Source: an uncultured Sphingomonas sp. (GTDB taxonomy: Bacteria; Pseudomonadota; Alphaproteobacteria; Sphingomonadales; Sphingomonadaceae). From it: DNA of 64,000 nucleotides. This document shows, piece after piece, positions 1 to 8,598 of the stretch (its first letter is position 1; each line of letters starts with the position of its first letter). A program made the position numbers and the translations under genes. The stretch is from assembly GCA_913775795.1 (NCBI GenBank), contig CAJYLT010000007.1, positions 1 through 64,000 of the forward strand. Reading direction: 5' to 3'. A model generated the notes under the pieces. The model had not been told where the DNA came from, made no database searches, and saw nothing but the letters and a program-made list of their open reading frames with translations.

Positions 1-824
1 GGGATCGACGGCTCATAGAGGTCGGCGTCCATCTCGTAGAACTTGCCGTGGATGTTGTGGATGCGCGGCATGTAGTCGAGCATCCGCTTGGGCTCGAACG
101 CGGCATTGTGGCGCAGCGTCTCGGCCATCGCGAGCGCCGGCCCCTGCCCGCCCATCTCGCGCACGTTGAGGATGACGTATTCGCTCAGCACGCGATCCTC
201 GTACGCCTTGGCGATATAGTCGGCGATGTTCTTTGGCACACCGATCCGCTCGAACTTGGCCTTCCAGACGCGCGGGAACTGGAACAGGAACATGCCCATG
301 TCGGGCAGGAAGCCCAAGGCGTTGGAACCCGACGTCTCGAAGGCGTCGGCATGGCGGACGATCCAGGGATGATCGAAATGCAGCGGCGCGTGCACCTCGA
401 TCAGGATCTTGATGCCCTTTTCCTCGGCGTACGGCGCCGCAGCAACCAGCACCTCGGGCGCGATCGAGACGAGCGCGCGGATGTATTTCACGCCGAGCAG
501 CGCACCGAAATCGATGTCGCGGCGGACGCTCGCCACCTGCTCCTCGAACGGCATCTCGCGGCCCTTGTACCGCTTGTAGTCGAGCATGAAATCGTGGGCG
601 ACGGGCACGCAGTCATACTGCTTGAGCAGGCGGTGCCACTCCTCGACCTTGGCCTGATCGACGCCGACCTCGGGCCAGCCCCAGAAGGTCTGCTCGCCGA
701 TCACCTCGATCCCCCGCGCGCCGAAGTCGGCACAGGTGCGGATGCAGTCCTCGAGGGTCATCTTGCCCGTGAAGGTGTCGTTCTGGAAGCTGTAGAGGCT
801 GACGCCCCGCTTGATCTCGGCCAT
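1..824 (-). CDS. Sugar phosphate isomerase/epimerase-like TIM-barrel protein (3' part outside window)
   Basis: The reverse strand stays open from an ATG at 822-824 to the window edge, giving 274 codons with no stop, so the C-terminus is missing. The protein starts MAEIKRGVSLYSFQND and has the AP-endonuclease-2/xylose-isomerase-like TIM-barrel pattern: SLYSFQ in the first strand, a GARGIEVIGEQ stretch near residue 36, an IEVHAP metal-site-like strand near 143 and a DMGMF strand near 175. A GAGGAA ribosome site precedes the ATG. Family members isomerise, epimerise or dehydrate sugars and inositols, or work on oxidised (3-keto) glycosides; the substrate cannot be read here. It is divergent from the DoxX gene and shares the promoter region with the TAGAA-N6-TTCTA palindrome at 942-957, which ties it to the regulon of this region. 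Confidence 0.82.
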   Translation of the reverse strand, partial: MAEIKRGVSLYSFQNDTFTGKMTLEDCIRTCADFGARGIEVIGEQTFWGWPEVGVDQAKVEEWHRLLKQYDCVPVAHDFMLDYKRYKGREMPFEEQVASVRRDIDFGALLGVKYIRALVSIAPEVLVAAAPYAEEKGIKILIEVHAPLHFDHPWIVRHADAFETSGSNALGFLPDMGMFLFQFPRVWKAKFERIGVPKNIADYIAKAYEDRVLSEYVILNVREMGGQGPALAMAETLRHNAAFEPKRMLDYMPRIHNIHGKFYEMDADLYEPSI

Positions 825-941
825 TGCCCGTTCCTCGTCCGATGGCGGCCCGGCTTCGGGCCTTGATCGAGGCTGGCGATCGGCACGGCGAGCGTGCGGC
901 GCTGACGCGCCCGACCGCTCGACTCCTCTCCCCATCTCAAT

Positions 942-957
942 TAGAACCTGTATTCTA
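942..957. promoter_or_regulatory. Operator-like palindrome, copy 1 (TAGAA-CCTGTA-TTCTA)
   Basis: This perfect 5+5 inverted repeat with a 6-base spacer sits between the divergent isomerase (ATG 118 bp away) and DoxX (ATG 35 bp away) genes. The same TAGAA-N6-TTCTA pattern recurs at 6083, 7849, 11184 and 59679, each time in a promoter gap. That recurrence is the evidence for a shared regulator; the identity of the regulator is inferred. Confidence 0.7.
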
Positions 958-992
958 TATCAGGCCGGCACGGTCAAGCGGGGAGACGAGAA

Positions 993-1376
993 ATGACGAT
1001 CGTTCGGACGGCATTGCGCGTCCTCCTGTCGCTGCCACTGGCGGCATTCTTCGGCTTCGTTGGTTGGATGAAGGCGAGCGCGCCGGTGGCGACGCTGGCG
1101 CAGCACGGCGCGTGGACCGTGCGCATCCCCGAACCGCTCGGCCGCGCGGTGGGGGTGAGCGAGATCGTCTGCGCGCTGCTGCTGCTGGTCGGCCTGCTGC
1201 CGCGCCGCGCCCGGATCGGCGCGGTCGCGGCACTGGTGCTGATCGCCAACCAGGGCGTCGCCGCCGCGGTCCATGCGAGCGCGGGCGAGAGCCACGCGCT
1301 GCCGCAAAACGCGGTACTGCTCGCCGCGCTTGGCGTCGTCGCGTGGCTGTCGCGGCGCTATTTCTCGGTCCGATAG
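993..1376 (+). CDS. DoxX family membrane protein
   Basis: This 127-residue protein has four hydrophobic helices: about residues 7-25 (LLSLPLAAFFGFVGWMKA), 50-66, 71-88 and 103-118. The FVGWMKA and GRAVGVSEIVCALLLL stretches fit the DoxX/DoxX-like (DUF4345-type) small inner-membrane family, whose role is often redox-linked but generally unproven. A GGGGAGA ribosome site precedes the ATG. The operator palindrome lies 35 bp upstream, so it should respond together with the divergent isomerase gene. Its 3' end overlaps the convergent ThuA-like gene by 19 bp. Confidence 0.82.
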   Translation: MTIVRTALRVLLSLPLAAFFGFVGWMKASAPVATLAQHGAWTVRIPEPLGRAVGVSEIVCALLLLVGLLPRRARIGAVAALVLIANQGVAAAVHASAGESHALPQNAVLLAALGVVAWLSRRYFSVR

Positions 1377-2332
1377 GCCTCGGGAATGTCGAAGCCGGTT
1401 GCCTTGTCGAGCGCCGGGATCGTCACCTTGCCCGTTGCTGCCCACTCCGCCCCGCGGGTTACCAGCGTACGCACGCCGTCGAACTGGAGCGTGTCGGGCC
1501 CGTGGCCGAGCGTGATCGAAAAGACGCGGCCCTTGCCGTAATCCTGCGTCCAGACGACGGGGTTGGGCTTGTTCATCCCCTTCATCTTCGCGACGTTCGC
1601 GGCCTTGTACGCCTCATAGTCGTATTTCGGCCCAGCCTTTTCCGGCACATAATCGGCCGGATCGTCGAACGCGGTCGCGAGCACCGTCACCTTCGCCGCC
1701 GGGTCGAAGGACATGTTGGTGTATTTGTCCTCCATGAAGCTCCAGATGTACGGGCGCAGCCCAGCCGTGACGGGGTGCGTCCTGCTCTCGATCTTCACGC
1801 GAAACCCGTCGGGCGGCGAGCGGCGGCTCTCGCCCGGCACCATCACCGCGCCGAGCAGCCTTTTGTATCCGGGAATGTCGCGGCCCCAGGTGAAGCTGGA
1901 GTGGAACGCGACGAGCCCGCCGCCCTGCGCCACGTAATCGTAGAGCGCCCTGAACGCGCCGGGCGACCAGAGATGCTGCGCCTTGTCGCCGTAATTCCAG
2001 CGGCTGGCATAGTTCAAAAGCACGACGTCGTACTTCTTCAGCATCGCCAGCGTGCCGTCGTCGAAATCCTCGGTCACGCGCACGTCGAAGCGGCCCGTGT
2101 CCTTCATCATCGTGCGAAGCTGGTTGTTCACGCCGGTCCAGTCATGCTCGTAGCTGTTCTGGCCGCTGATGATGAGGACCTTGAGCCGCGCTTCCTTCGG
2201 ATCGACGGGGGTGACGACGCGCTGCACCGTCTCGGGCGGGGCATAGGGCTTGTTGCCGGGCATCGTCGGGATGTCGGCGACGGGCACCTGCTGCGCGGCG
2301 GCGAGCAGGGGAAGGAGCAGCAGGGGCTTCAT
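1358..2332 (-). CDS. ThuA-like domain protein, secreted
   Basis: This 324-residue protein begins with a short hydrophobic signal peptide (MKPLLLLPLLAAAQQ) and continues into a ThuA/class-I glutamine-amidotransferase-like fold: KVLIISGQNSYEHDW near residue 50, the DVVLLNYASRW strand near 100, and GGGLVAFHSSFTWG near 137. ThuA-like proteins occur in disaccharide and keto-sugar use; their exact reaction is not settled. I chose the ATG at 2332 because it begins the signal peptide and has GGAGAG upstream; longer in-frame starts would hide the leader. It lies 14 bp after the GPH symporter gene on the same strand, so it is probably the last gene of the TonB receptor-symporter-ThuA operon. Confidence 0.85.
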   Translation of the reverse strand: MKPLLLLPLLAAAQQVPVADIPTMPGNKPYAPPETVQRVVTPVDPKEARLKVLIISGQNSYEHDWTGVNNQLRTMMKDTGRFDVRVTEDFDDGTLAMLKKYDVVLLNYASRWNYGDKAQHLWSPGAFRALYDYVAQGGGLVAFHSSFTWGRDIPGYKRLLGAVMVPGESRRSPPDGFRVKIESRTHPVTAGLRPYIWSFMEDKYTNMSFDPAAKVTVLATAFDDPADYVPEKAGPKYDYEAYKAANVAKMKGMNKPNPVVWTQDYGKGRVFSITLGHGPDTLQFDGVRTLVTRGAEWAATGKVTIPALDKATGFDIPEAYRTEK

Positions 2333-2346
2333 CGTGTCTCTCCGGA

Positions 2347-3666
2347 TCAGGCGGTCGCGAGCGCGGGGCGGCGGCCGGCGGGCCACAACAGGATGACGCC
2401 GGCCTGAAGCGCGAGGAGCACGATCGGCCAGCCATAATAGGACCAGCGGATCGTCTGACGCGCGGTCTCGGTCACCCCGCCGGGTACATAGCCCGCGATC
2501 CCCAGCGAATAGGCGATCGCCGCCGTCCCCACCGCCATGCCGATCTTGGTGGCCAGGCTGATGCCGGAGGACAGCAGGCCTTCGTTGCGCGTTCCGAATT
2601 CGGCCTCGTGATAATCAACCGTCTCGGCCGCCATCGTGAAGATACCGGTGATCGTGACCGAGGTGGCGATCGAGGCCATCAGATAGACCGCGATGAACGC
2701 GGGCGGCGACGCTTCGGTCAGCGGCAGCACCGCGAACAGCGCGATCGAGACGAGGATCGCGGCGAGACACCCCCTGCGCAGCCCCGTACGCGCCAGGATC
2801 GGCGGCGCGATGAACGCGGCGAGCAGCAGCATGCCGGAGATCGCCGGCAGCAGGATCGAGATCATCCACGGCCGCCCCAGCACTTCGATTGCGAAGAAGG
2901 CGGTGAGCGAGATCATCGCCCCGAAGCGGATGAAATAGAGCAGCGTGAAACCGAAGCAGACGGCCCAGGCGCGATTGCGCAGCATCTGCCCGATCGCGGG
3001 CATCACGGCGAACCGCGGCGAGGCATTGTCGTCGAACCGCTCCCGGCAGTTGCGAAAGAGGAGGAACAGCGCGACCAGCGACAGCCCGGCGAACAGCGTC
3101 GCGGTCGCCGCGAAGCCGCGCTGCTCGTCACCGCCGCCGAACAGCCCGACCAGCGGCATCGTCGCGGCAGTGCCGAGGATCACCGAGACCGACGTGCCGA
3201 TCGAGCGCATGCCGCTCAGTTTCAGCCGCTCGCCGGTGTCGCGCGTCATCATCGGCAACAGCGCGGTATAGGGGATCGACCCCAGCGACATGAGGATGCC
3301 GAGCGCCTTGAACGTGAGAAATGCATAGAGCAGCCGCATAGTCTCGCTGCCCGCGGGCACGTTGAACAGCAGCACGACGACGACGGCGTAGGGGACGGCG
3401 GTGAACAGGAAATAGGGTCGCGTGCGGCCCCATCGCGAACGCGTCTTGTCGACCGCGATGCCGACGAGAATGTCGATGACGGCATCGAGCAGCCGCGCGG
3501 CGAGGAAGATCGTGCCGACCGCCGCGGCAGGCAGCTTCGCGACGTTGGTATAGTAATAGAGCAGGAACGCCCCGGCCATGTTGTAGGCGAGGCTGTAGCC
3601 GAAGTCGCCGAAGCCATAGCTCAGCCGCTCGGTCAGGGTCAGGCGGGGCGTTTCGGGGTCGGCCAT
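2347..3666 (-). CDS. MFS transporter, glycoside-pentoside-hexuronide (GPH) symporter family
   Basis: This 439-residue protein has about twelve membrane segments and the GPH (MelB/XylP-like) hallmarks: the N-terminal LSYGFGDFGYSLAYNMAG segment, DKTRSRWGRTRPYFLF after helix 2-3 (residues about 74-89), and GSIPYTALLPMMT near residue 128. GPH carriers import sugars or glycosides with a cation across the inner membrane. Its position downstream of a TonB-dependent receptor and before a ThuA-like protein suggests that it takes up what the receptor brings into the periplasm. A terminator-like hairpin separates it from the receptor gene, so it may be expressed at a lower level. The substrate is unknown. 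Confidence 0.9.
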   Translation of the reverse strand: MADPETPRLTLTERLSYGFGDFGYSLAYNMAGAFLLYYYTNVAKLPAAAVGTIFLAARLLDAVIDILVGIAVDKTRSRWGRTRPYFLFTAVPYAVVVVLLFNVPAGSETMRLLYAFLTFKALGILMSLGSIPYTALLPMMTRDTGERLKLSGMRSIGTSVSVILGTAATMPLVGLFGGGDEQRGFAATATLFAGLSLVALFLLFRNCRERFDDNASPRFAVMPAIGQMLRNRAWAVCFGFTLLYFIRFGAMISLTAFFAIEVLGRPWMISILLPAISGMLLLAAFIAPPILARTGLRRGCLAAILVSIALFAVLPLTEASPPAFIAVYLMASIATSVTITGIFTMAAETVDYHEAEFGTRNEGLLSSGISLATKIGMAVGTAAIAYSLGIAGYVPGGVTETARQTIRWSYYGWPIVLLALQAGVILLWPAGRRPALATA

Positions 3667-3678
3667 CCACTATCCCAC

Positions 3679-3715
3679 AAAAAAACGGGGCGCCGCGAGG
3701 ATCAAGCAGCGCCCC
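3679..3715 (-). terminator. Intrinsic terminator/attenuator after the TonB receptor gene
   Basis: On the reverse strand a GGGGCGC / GCGCCCC stem with a 15-base loop is followed by a run of seven T. It lies 10 bp past the receptor stop codon and 13 bp before the symporter start, so it probably lets only part of the transcripts through into the transporter genes. Confidence 0.75.
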
Positions 3716-3724
3716 AGGACGGGA

Positions 3725-6031
3725 TCAGTAATCGACGGTCAGGCGCACGCCGTAGGTGCGCGGCGCGCCAAAGGTCCAGTTGTAGATGTCGTCAGGGCCG
3801 GCCGCGACGAAGGTCCCGTAGGCCAGCGGCTGCGCATCCTCGAGATTGCGGACGAACGCCTGTACGCTGAACTTCTCGTTCGCCGGGCGATAGATCAGCG
3901 CGACGTCGGTCTGGCTGAAGCCGCGCTGGCGGCTGTCGTTGTAATTGAAGATGTCGAGGAAATAGTCGCTCTTGAACCGCGAGAAGGCACTCGCTGTCAG
4001 CGTGCCGGCATTGCCCAGGTCGAAGACGTGGTCGTAACCGAGCGTGATGATGACGTCGGGGCTCTGCGGCAGCTTGTTGCCAGCGAGGTTGGGCTGGGTC
4101 ACCGTGTTCGGATTGTTGTCGAGGTCGCCCACCGACGTATCCGCCCCGCCGACGCTGAACACCGTATAGGCGGCAAGCAGGTCGTCATACTTGGCGTTCA
4201 GATAGTTGAAGGTCGCGTTGAACGTGTCGTGCTTCGACAGCTTGAAATTGCCCTCGACCTCGATGCCCCAGATCGTCGCCTTGCCGGCGTTGAAGATCTG
4301 GCCGCCGACCGCCGGATTGAGCAGCACCGACGCCTGCAGGTCCTTGTAGTCGTAATAAAAGGCCGAGGTGTTGATCTGGTGCGGCCCGATGCCGAACTTG
4401 CCGCCGACCTCGTAAGCGGTGTTGCTCTCGGGATCGTAGGAGCCGACGCTGTCGAAGCCGCCCGCCTTGTAGCCCGTCGACACCTTGCCATAGATCAGCG
4501 TGTCGGCACTGGGCTTGTAGTTGAGTCCCGCGAGCCAGGTCACCTTCTCGCCCTTCGCCTCCGGCGTCAGCACCTGCGGCGCCGGACGCACCTTGGTCAG
4601 GTCGACGCGGCCCGAATTGAAGACGAAGAAATAGTTGCCGAACACGCCGGTGCGATCGTCATGCGTGTAGCGCAGGCCGCCGACCGCGGTCAGCTGATCG
4701 GTGAAGGGCACCTCGACTTGGCCAAACGCGGCATAGCTCTTCGTCTCGCTCGCGCGGGTGAAGAAGTTGATGTAGCTGCCGTTCGGGCCGATGAAGCGGT
4801 TGAACAGGCCGCGGACGTTGTCGAGCTTCTCGTTGAAGTAGAAGCCGCCGACCTGCCACTGGAAGCCGCCCGCCGGGTTGTTGCCGCTCAGCCGGATCTC
4901 GTGGCTCTGCGTCTCGACATTGTTGTCGAACTCGAGGAACTCGTACGCGGGCGGCAGCGCCTGCTTGGTGTCCTGCGAGCTGTCGCGATAGCCGCCGGTA
5001 TAGGTGAACGTGGCCGGGCCGAAGTCGTACTGGAGCCGGCCGCGGATCGCGGTGGATTCGATGTGGTTGGGGCTGAGGCCCGAGATCGGCGCGTCGTACC
5101 GCTTCCGGTCGACCGTTTGGAGATAGCTGGTGCCGGTCGGGATGCACTGCGTCCCCGGCGTCAGCGGCGCGACCTCGGTCCAGCCGATGCCCGAGCAGCC
5201 CGCACCCGGCGCACGGCCGCCGCGATTGACGTCCACCGCGGCGAAGGCGGGGATGATGTTGTCGATCTCGACATACTCACCGACCAGGTCGACGGTCAGG
5301 CCGGACACCGGCGTCAGGCGAAGGCTGGCGCGGCCGCCCTTGGTACCGGCACTACCCGACTTCGCGTCGATGTTGGGGTGATAGAAATAGCCGTCGCGGT
5401 CGGTGTAGATGCCCGACAGGCGCAGCCCACCGAAATCGCCGAACGGCACGTCGACGCCGCCCTCGACGCTGAAGGCGTTGTAGTTGCCGTAGCTGGCGTT
5501 CAGGTTGACGCCGAACTCCTTGCCGGGCTTGCGCGTGATGAAGTTGATCGCGCCGCCGGTCGCGTTGCGGCCGTAGAGCGTGCCCTGCGGACCGCGCAGC
5601 ACCTCGACCCGGTCGAGGTCGAACAGCGAGACGTTGAGGATGTTCGGGCGGTTCAGATACTCGCCGTCGATGTTGATGGCGATCGACTGGTCCTGCGCCT
5701 CGTCGTTCGAATTGGTGCCGACGCCGCGAACGGCGACGCGGGTGTACTGCGAATCCTGCGTGATCTGGAGCACGGGGGCGATCCGCTCGACCTCGCGGAA
5801 GTCGGTGACGCCGGCCTGGGCGATCGCCTCCGCTCCGACCACATCGATCGCGATCGGCACGTCGTTGAGCCGCTCGGCGCGGTTCTGGGCGGTGACGATG
5901 ATGTCCTTCGTGGGATCGTCGGTTTCGGTCGTATCGGCGGGCGGCGGCACGTTCTGAGCCATCGCCGGGGTGGCCACCGCGATCAGCCCGCAGCCGGCGA
6001 GCAGGACGCACTTCTTCGGAAAACGAGTCAT
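3725..6031 (-). CDS. TonB-dependent outer-membrane receptor
   Basis: This 768-residue protein has a signal peptide (CVLLAGCGLIAVATPAMAQ), a TonB box (DIIVTAQ) about 15 residues after the cleavage site, a plug domain (DVPIAIDVVGAEAI, then VEVLRGPQGTLYGRNATGG near residue 150) and a long 22-strand barrel ending in the aromatic residue of RLTVDY. It imports a scarce or bulky substrate across the outer membrane using TonB/ExbBD energy. In sphingomonads such receptors often take up plant oligosaccharides or glycosides. I use the ATG at 6031 because GGGGAGGG precedes it and it begins the signal peptide. A further-upstream start would place the operator at 6083-6098 inside the gene. Confidence 0.93.
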   Translation of the reverse strand: MTRFPKKCVLLAGCGLIAVATPAMAQNVPPPADTTETDDPTKDIIVTAQNRAERLNDVPIAIDVVGAEAIAQAGVTDFREVERIAPVLQITQDSQYTRVAVRGVGTNSNDEAQDQSIAINIDGEYLNRPNILNVSLFDLDRVEVLRGPQGTLYGRNATGGAINFITRKPGKEFGVNLNASYGNYNAFSVEGGVDVPFGDFGGLRLSGIYTDRDGYFYHPNIDAKSGSAGTKGGRASLRLTPVSGLTVDLVGEYVEIDNIIPAFAAVDVNRGGRAPGAGCSGIGWTEVAPLTPGTQCIPTGTSYLQTVDRKRYDAPISGLSPNHIESTAIRGRLQYDFGPATFTYTGGYRDSSQDTKQALPPAYEFLEFDNNVETQSHEIRLSGNNPAGGFQWQVGGFYFNEKLDNVRGLFNRFIGPNGSYINFFTRASETKSYAAFGQVEVPFTDQLTAVGGLRYTHDDRTGVFGNYFFVFNSGRVDLTKVRPAPQVLTPEAKGEKVTWLAGLNYKPSADTLIYGKVSTGYKAGGFDSVGSYDPESNTAYEVGGKFGIGPHQINTSAFYYDYKDLQASVLLNPAVGGQIFNAGKATIWGIEVEGNFKLSKHDTFNATFNYLNAKYDDLLAAYTVFSVGGADTSVGDLDNNPNTVTQPNLAGNKLPQSPDVIITLGYDHVFDLGNAGTLTASAFSRFKSDYFLDIFNYNDSRQRGFSQTDVALIYRPANEKFSVQAFVRNLEDAQPLAYGTFVAAGPDDIYNWTFGAPRTYGVRLTVDY

Positions 6032-6082
6032 CAAACCCTCCCCATCACGTGCGCCGATTCGAATAGGCCGGCGCTTTGTTAA

Positions 6083-6098
6083 TAGAATTGTTGTTCTA
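6083..6098. promoter_or_regulatory. Operator-like palindrome, copy 2 (TAGAA-TTGTTG-TTCTA)
   Basis: The palindrome lies 52 bp before the ATG of the TonB receptor and 19 bp beyond the stop codon of the FMN reductase gene, so it can only serve the receptor-symporter-ThuA operon. Half-sites and spacer length are identical to copies 1 and 4. Confidence 0.7.
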
Positions 6099-6116
6099 GT
6101 TCGTTTCAATTCGGTG

Positions 6117-6674
6117 TCAAGCGCCGGGTCGAACGCCTTGGGTCAACTGATCCGCCATCGCCTCGACCGCTGCGGAAATGCCGGCATCGGCGAGGTTTCC
6201 CGCGGCATCGAAGGGCTTCTGTTCGATCGAATTGACGGCGAGCCCGATCGGCGTCGGCCAGCCGCGCATCGCGTGGACGATGCCGCGCAGCGCCGCGAGC
6301 GTGACGCCCCCCGCCTGCCATCCGGCCGCCGACACGATCAGCCCAACCGGGCGCCCGTCGAAATAGGGCCGCGCATCGCCGCGCAGATCCTCGAGTAGGT
6401 CGATCGCGTTTTTGACGAGGCCGGAGACGCCGCCGTGATAGCCGGGCGAGGCGATGACGAGCGCGTCGCAGGTCCGCACCGCCTCCACCAATTCGGCCTC
6501 GGCCGGCGAGCGGTCGGGCGTTGCGGGGTCGAAATGCGGCAGCTGTGCCAGGTGCGGGCCGTCGAACATCCGCACGCTCGCCCCGCGCGCCTCGCACGCG
6601 GTCAGGACGGCGCGGGCCAACCGCTCGCTCGACGATCCGGCACGCAGCGTGCCGCCGATGCCGACGACGCGCAT
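6117..6674 (-). CDS. NAD(P)H-dependent FMN reductase
   Basis: This 185-residue flavodoxin-like protein begins MRVVGIGGTLRAGSSSERLA, the FMN phosphate-binding GGTxRxGSSS loop, and has ASPGYHGGVSGLVKNAIDLLE near residue 80, the isoalloxazine-contacting SPxYxGxxSGxxKNxID motif of SsuE/NADPH-FMN reductases. It supplies reduced flavin. The ATG overlaps the stop codon of the luciferase-like gene by one base (TGATG), so the two are translationally coupled. This is the usual arrangement of a two-component flavin monooxygenase and its reductase. Confidence 0.9.
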   Translation of the reverse strand: MRVVGIGGTLRAGSSSERLARAVLTACEARGASVRMFDGPHLAQLPHFDPATPDRSPAEAELVEAVRTCDALVIASPGYHGGVSGLVKNAIDLLEDLRGDARPYFDGRPVGLIVSAAGWQAGGVTLAALRGIVHAMRGWPTPIGLAVNSIEQKPFDAAGNLADAGISAAVEAMADQLTQGVRPGA

Positions 6675-7789
6675 CAGGCCGCGACCGGCGACGGGCTGAG
6701 CGCGGGCATCACCTTCTGCGAGATAAGGTCCAGCGTCTGGTCGGCGAGGCGCAGCCGCTCCTCGGTCAGCGGGCCCGTGGTGGTGCCGCACAGGATGTTG
6801 CCGATGCCGAGGTCCTGATAGGGCTTCAGATGCTCGATCACCGTCTCGGGCGAGCCATAGAGGCACCAGGTGCCGATCCAGTCCTCGGTCAGTGCGTTGG
6901 GCGTGCGGTCGGTCTTCTTGTTCGCCGCGTCGCCCTCGGCCCGCGCGTTGAACTCGGCCTCGCGCTCGATCGCTTCCTGATAGGCGCGAAGGATGACTTC
7001 CAGTTCCTCGCGCGCCTGCTCGTCGGTCTCGGCGACATGGACGCACTGATAGGTGTGCGTCGTCCAATCGAGCGCCGCCGCGACCGCTTCGTCCGAATGG
7101 CCCGCGCCGGTCAGCGCGGCGTGATAGGCGTCGAAATACTTCTTCACATGGACGAACGGCTCGGTCCCGCCGATGACCGGCGGGGTGAAGGCGGGAATGA
7201 ACGCCGGCCAGGCATTATCCGCGGCGCGGCGCATGCTCGCCTCCTTCATCGCGACGGGCATCAGCCGGGCGTGACGGGGCGTGTAGTTGGTGGGCGCGAT
7301 CCGCTGGAGCACGCGGCCCTGATGCGGTCCGTTGTCGATGACGATCGCGGGATCGTCCATCTGCTTGGCCCAGAGCGCCTCGGCGAGCTCGAGCGTCTTT
7401 TCCGCGATCGGGCCGGCGTCCTTGTAGTTGACGTTGAAGCCGATCATCTCCTCGGGCGTCGTGCCCGACCCGATCCCGACCAGCAGCTTGCCGTCGGTCA
7501 GCTGGTCGAGGATGTTGATCCGCTCGACCAGCCGCACGGGGTGATGCAGCGGCACCGACACCACCGAGAAGCCGAAATGCATGTGCGGCAGCTTGGCCGC
7601 GAGGTAGCCGGCGAAGATGAAGCTGTCGCTGGCGACGGGCATGTACCCGTTGAAATGATGGTCCGGCATGAAGATCGCGGAGAAGCCCTGCCCCGCCGCC
7701 TTCACCGCATGCGCCTCCAGGTCGCGCATCAGCGCGCGGTCCTCTTCGGGCCGCATCGTACGCGCGTTGAGGAAGACAGAGAAACGCAT
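6674..7789 (-). CDS. LLM-class (luciferase-like) flavin-dependent monooxygenase
   Basis: This 371-residue protein has a bacterial luciferase-like TIM barrel: the N-terminal strand MRFSVFLNARTM, FSAIFMPDHHFNGY near residue 36, VPLHHPVRLVERINILDQLTDGK near 80 and GIGSGTTPEEM near 105. Such enzymes use FMNH2 and O2 to oxidise or cleave small molecules in the cytoplasm. GGAGGGG precedes the ATG. It is transcribed with the FMN reductase, away from the TetR gene, from a shared promoter gap that holds operator copy 3. The substrate cannot be inferred from sequence alone. Confidence 0.9.
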   Translation of the reverse strand: MRFSVFLNARTMRPEEDRALMRDLEAHAVKAAGQGFSAIFMPDHHFNGYMPVASDSFIFAGYLAAKLPHMHFGFSVVSVPLHHPVRLVERINILDQLTDGKLLVGIGSGTTPEEMIGFNVNYKDAGPIAEKTLELAEALWAKQMDDPAIVIDNGPHQGRVLQRIAPTNYTPRHARLMPVAMKEASMRRAADNAWPAFIPAFTPPVIGGTEPFVHVKKYFDAYHAALTGAGHSDEAVAAALDWTTHTYQCVHVAETDEQAREELEVILRAYQEAIEREAEFNARAEGDAANKKTDRTPNALTEDWIGTWCLYGSPETVIEHLKPYQDLGIGNILCGTTTGPLTEERLRLADQTLDLISQKVMPALSPSPVAA

Positions 7790-7848
7790 GGCCGGACCCC
7801 TCCCAAGGCTTCATCCGTCCGAATCAGAACCGAGACCGGCAGATGAAT

Positions 7849-7864
7849 TAGAATTGACGTTCTG
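7849..7864. promoter_or_regulatory. Operator-like palindrome, copy 3 (TAGAA-TTGACG-TTCTG)
   Basis: The palindrome lies between the divergent monooxygenase and TetR genes, 26 bp before the TetR ATG and 60 bp before the monooxygenase ATG. One half-site differs at the last base (TTCTG). This position is typical for an autoregulated TetR repressor, which is why I assign the motif to that protein. Confidence 0.7.
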
Positions 7865-7890
7865 TTTTTATTTGTTTCAACGTCGCGGCC

Positions 7891-8568
7891 ATGTCAACTG
7901 CCATTTCCAGCCTCGCCGCCACCGCAAAGCTCGCCGCCTCCGCGGTCTCACGCCAGCCGCGTCAGGGGCGCAGCAAGGAATCGTTCGAACGGATGCTGGC
8001 CGCGACCCGCGAGCTGATGCTGGAGCGCGCGAGCGAGGAGTTCACGCTTCAGGACGTGAGCGAGCGCGGGGCGGTTTCGATCGGCTCGATCTATCTGCGC
8101 TTCGAGAGCAAGGACAATCTCATCCACGCGGTGATCGCCGAGGCGCTGGAAGGGATCATCTCGTCGGAGACCGAGATGCTCGCGGCGGTCCGCGCCGAGT
8201 CGCCGACCCTCGCCGCGTTCGTGCCCGCCTATATCGAGCGCTATTCGCAGCTTCTCGCCGCGCATGCGCCGATGCTGCGCCTCGTCATGCAGCGCGCCTC
8301 GTTCGATCCGGCGGTGTCCGCGCCGGGCAAGGCGACCGCGGCGCAAAGCGCGCAGACCGCGGTCGAGGCGATGCTCCACTACCGCGCCGAAATGGTCGCC
8401 GCCGACCCGGAGGCGAAGGCCACGGCGGCGTTCCACATCATCTTCGCGACGATGGCCCGCCATCTGAGCCTCGGCTCGACCGCCGAGGGCGCAGACCAGG
8501 CCGCGTTCGGCCTGCTGCGAGTCGAACTGGCGGAAATGGTGCTGGCGTACCTCACCACCTCGCGCTGA
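7891..8568 (+). CDS. TetR/AcrR family transcriptional regulator
   Basis: This 225-residue protein has an N-terminal helix-turn-helix typical of TetR, residues about 27-80: SFERMLAATRELMLERASEEF, then TLQDVSERGAVSIGSIYLRF and ESKDNLIHAV. The C-terminal ligand domain is all helical and unassigned. An unusual 25-residue Ala/Ser-rich tail precedes the DNA-binding domain. No clear ribosome site precedes the ATG. The gene is divergent from the flavin monooxygenase operon and sits 26 bp from operator copy 3. It is the only transcription factor gene seen in the window, hence the best candidate to bind the five TAGAA-N6-TTCTA sites. Confidence 0.92.
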   Translation: MSTAISSLAATAKLAASAVSRQPRQGRSKESFERMLAATRELMLERASEEFTLQDVSERGAVSIGSIYLRFESKDNLIHAVIAEALEGIISSETEMLAAVRAESPTLAAFVPAYIERYSQLLAAHAPMLRLVMQRASFDPAVSAPGKATAAQSAQTAVEAMLHYRAEMVAADPEAKATAAFHIIFATMARHLSLGSTAEGADQAAFGLLRVELAEMVLAYLTTSR

Positions 8569-8577
8569 GGTGGTTTG
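8554..8577. terminator. Hairpin at the 3' end of the TetR gene
   Basis: An 8-bp stem (ACCACCTC / GAGGTGGT) with a 5-base loop spans the TetR stop codon and is followed by only three T. It lies between two convergent genes, so it may act as a weak two-way terminator. Confidence 0.4.
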
Positions 8578-8598
8578 GTCGGGCGCCGGCCAGAACAT

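Noticed and set aside
4028..6082. A 684-codon forward frame opposite the TonB receptor
   Set aside because: The reverse-strand product is a complete TonB receptor with signal peptide and TonB box. The forward frame is Ala/Arg/Val-rich without domains and would cover the operator.
6032..6109. A longer start for the TonB receptor at 6109
   Set aside because: It would add a basic leader before the signal peptide, ignore the GGAGGG site at 6031 and include the operator palindrome in the coding region.
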